64,000 nucleotides of DNA from Verrucomicrobiota bacterium (lineage in GTDB: Bacteria; Verrucomicrobiota; Verrucomicrobiia; Opitutales; Opitutaceae), in the NCBI GenBank assembly GCA_016235555.1, contig JACRKC010000073.1:1-64000 (forward strand), given 5' to 3'. The translations under genes and the position numbers were made by a program. Positions 63,098 to 64,000 of the stretch are shown piece by piece; the stretch's first letter is position 1, and each line of letters starts with the position of its first letter. Under the pieces are notes generated by a model, which saw only the letters and a program-made list of their open reading frames with translations, searched no databases and was not told the origin of the DNA.

Positions 63098-63218
63098 CAA
63101 ACTGATGTCAGTTCTCGAAGGCCTCGGTTGTAGCGGCGGTCTATGACCGCTGTCGTTGCGGCAAGGGGATTCGTTCGGCGATCACAGACCGCCGCAACAA
63201 AGCACTGACCGCAGTTTG
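63098..63218. repeat. Nested palindrome, copy 2
   Basis: Outer arms CAAACTGATGTCAGT and ACTGACCGCAGTTTG (13 of 15 pairs) enclose TGTAGCGGCGGTC and its near-complement GACCGCCGCAACA. The inner TGTAGCGGCGGTCT/AGACCGCCGC core is shared with 27334-27465, but the outer arms differ, so the outer parts seem to be gained separately. Confidence 0.7.
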
Positions 63219-63245
63219 CGTCTCACCCGCTGGCGACGGCGCGTT

Positions 63246-64000
63246 TCACCGCGGCGCCGTCGGCGCCTGCCAGCGCACGCGCAGCAACGCGGCCTCGGCT
63301 TCGTCGGCGGGCACGATGACGCCGATAAATTCGCGATTCGCGCTATCGATCACATTTCGCCCGCCGTCACGATAATCGGCCAGCGTCGTGCCGGCCGGCA
63401 CGTAGCCGGCGGGCATCACCGCCGAGTCGGTCACCGGCCAACTGCCGATCCCACTGCTCGCCGCCGGGGTATTCCATGCAAAGCTTTCCGGCGAAACGGC
63501 ACGGTCGAAGCCGAGGTCCACCGGCGACGACGAAGCCGGGAACGACTCCCAATTGTTGCTCCGCAACACCGTGATAAACCCGAGCGGCTCGATGCCGATC
63601 TGGTTGTTCACCGCCAACCTGAGCCCCTCGAAATGTGAATCCTCCACGCGGACGGCAGCGCCAGAGGTGGCGGCCACACCACTGAGCACCAGGCCAAACA
63701 CGCCGCGCCCGGCCCCGCTCTCCGCGATCAGATTAAACACGTGCGCGTTGCCGAAGCGCAGGCGCGGCATGCGCTGGTCGACGTTGAGATACCAGTTGTG
63801 GTGAAACGTGACATTGAGGTAGCCGAGATCGTGGGCGCGCGTGTTGGCGTCGGTGCCGTTGCCAACGAGGTTGGACTTCTGCTGGAACGATTCCTTCGCG
63901 AAAATCTCCGCCATGCTGCGGGTGGCGCGCAGCGAGTTGTAATACGGGAAGCTCGCGCGGTTTGCCTCGAGGTAGTCGAGCTGCCGCCGCAACCAGCGCA
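63246..64000 (-). CDS. Pectate lyase family protein, partial
   Basis: The C-terminal part of a secreted right-handed beta-helix protein; the gene runs off the window end. VTFHHNWYLNVDQRMPRLRF (the PL1 NxxQRxPRxRFG pattern) with NAHVFNLI identifies a polysaccharide lyase family 1 protein acting on pectate, with Asn, Arg and Pro around the substrate/Ca2+ site. The C-terminus after the helix is long. The N-terminal signal peptide is outside the window, so export is inferred. Confidence 0.85.
   Translation of the reverse strand, partial: RWLRRQLDYLEANRASFPYYNSLRATRSMAEIFAKESFQQKSNLVGNGTDANTRAHDLGYLNVTFHHNWYLNVDQRMPRLRFGNAHVFNLIAESGAGRGVFGLVLSGVAATSGAAVRVEDSHFEGLRLAVNNQIGIEPLGFITVLRSNNWESFPASSSPVDLGFDRAVSPESFAWNTPAASSGIGSWPVTDSAVMPAGYVPAGTTLADYRDGGRNVIDSANREFIGVIVPADEAEAALLRVRWQAPTAPR

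Overview
This window is typical, gene-dense, high-GC chromosome from a Gram-negative bacterium, most likely a verrucomicrobium of the Opitutaceae (Opitutus-like). The placement is an inference. It rests on the dap, men and ole gene content, a signal peptidase with a large insertion, lipoproteins of the Pal/OmpA kind, a PilT ATPase, and many short palindromic repeats between genes. Nothing looks like a prophage, plasmid, insertion sequence, CRISPR array or defence island. Long overlapping ORFs on the opposite strand of real genes are high-GC shadows and are omitted.

Layout. 0.5-7 kb: an MFS transporter, then a leftward hemJ / small acidic ORF / ispH group and alaS. 7-12 kb: two sensor kinases (one a hybrid kinase, one with a Cys-rich PAS domain) and a Cys-rich small protein. 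12.5-16 kb: leuB, divergent from a metallo-hydrolase-ribD-rdgB operon. 16-18 kb: a NarL/HisKA_3 two-component pair. 18-32 kb: metG, menF, a LysR regulator, a MarR-adaptor-RND efflux operon, menD, kup and menB. 32-40 kb: yebC with small upstream ORFs, dinB, an FmdB-like protein, an inositol-phosphatase-like enzyme, a beta-CASP nuclease, apaG and purH. 40-44 kb: M48 and M20 peptidases, a Pal-like lipoprotein, a NarL-type regulator and tRNA-Lys. 44-50 kb: an ECF sigma factor with its presumed anti-sigma partner, dapA-dapB-ruvA, pilT and a secreted Pro-rich protein. 50-56 kb: fabD, lepA, lepB and malQ. 55.8-60.5 kb: a five-gene leftward operon made of a CrtI-like flavoprotein, a FabZ-like dehydratase, FabI, OleA and OleB. 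60.6-64 kb: a CAT-anticodon tRNA, a secreted Gly-rich protein, an orphan DGQHR/DndB-like protein and the C-terminal part of a pectate lyase.

How the genes work together. Most are housekeeping: menaquinone (menF, menD, menB), lysine/diaminopimelate (dapA, dapB), riboflavin, purine, haem and isoprenoid synthesis, aminoacyl-tRNA charging and protein export. The most distinctive locus is the OleA/OleB operon. It joins two of the four known head-to-head hydrocarbon enzymes to a dehydratase, an enoyl reductase and a carotenoid-desaturase-like flavoprotein, with no oleC or oleD in the window. That suggests a specialised lipid or hydrocarbon pathway.

The second distinctive trait is the repeat load. 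At least eight palindrome types lie between genes, including three 120-bp copies of a four-hairpin element, three copies of an element with short terminal inverted repeats, and nested palindromes. One simple TCAAC-type repeat appears to have entered the alaS reading frame. Gene starts, repeat boundaries and motifs were read by eye; functional names rest on recognisable family motifs, not on a database search.
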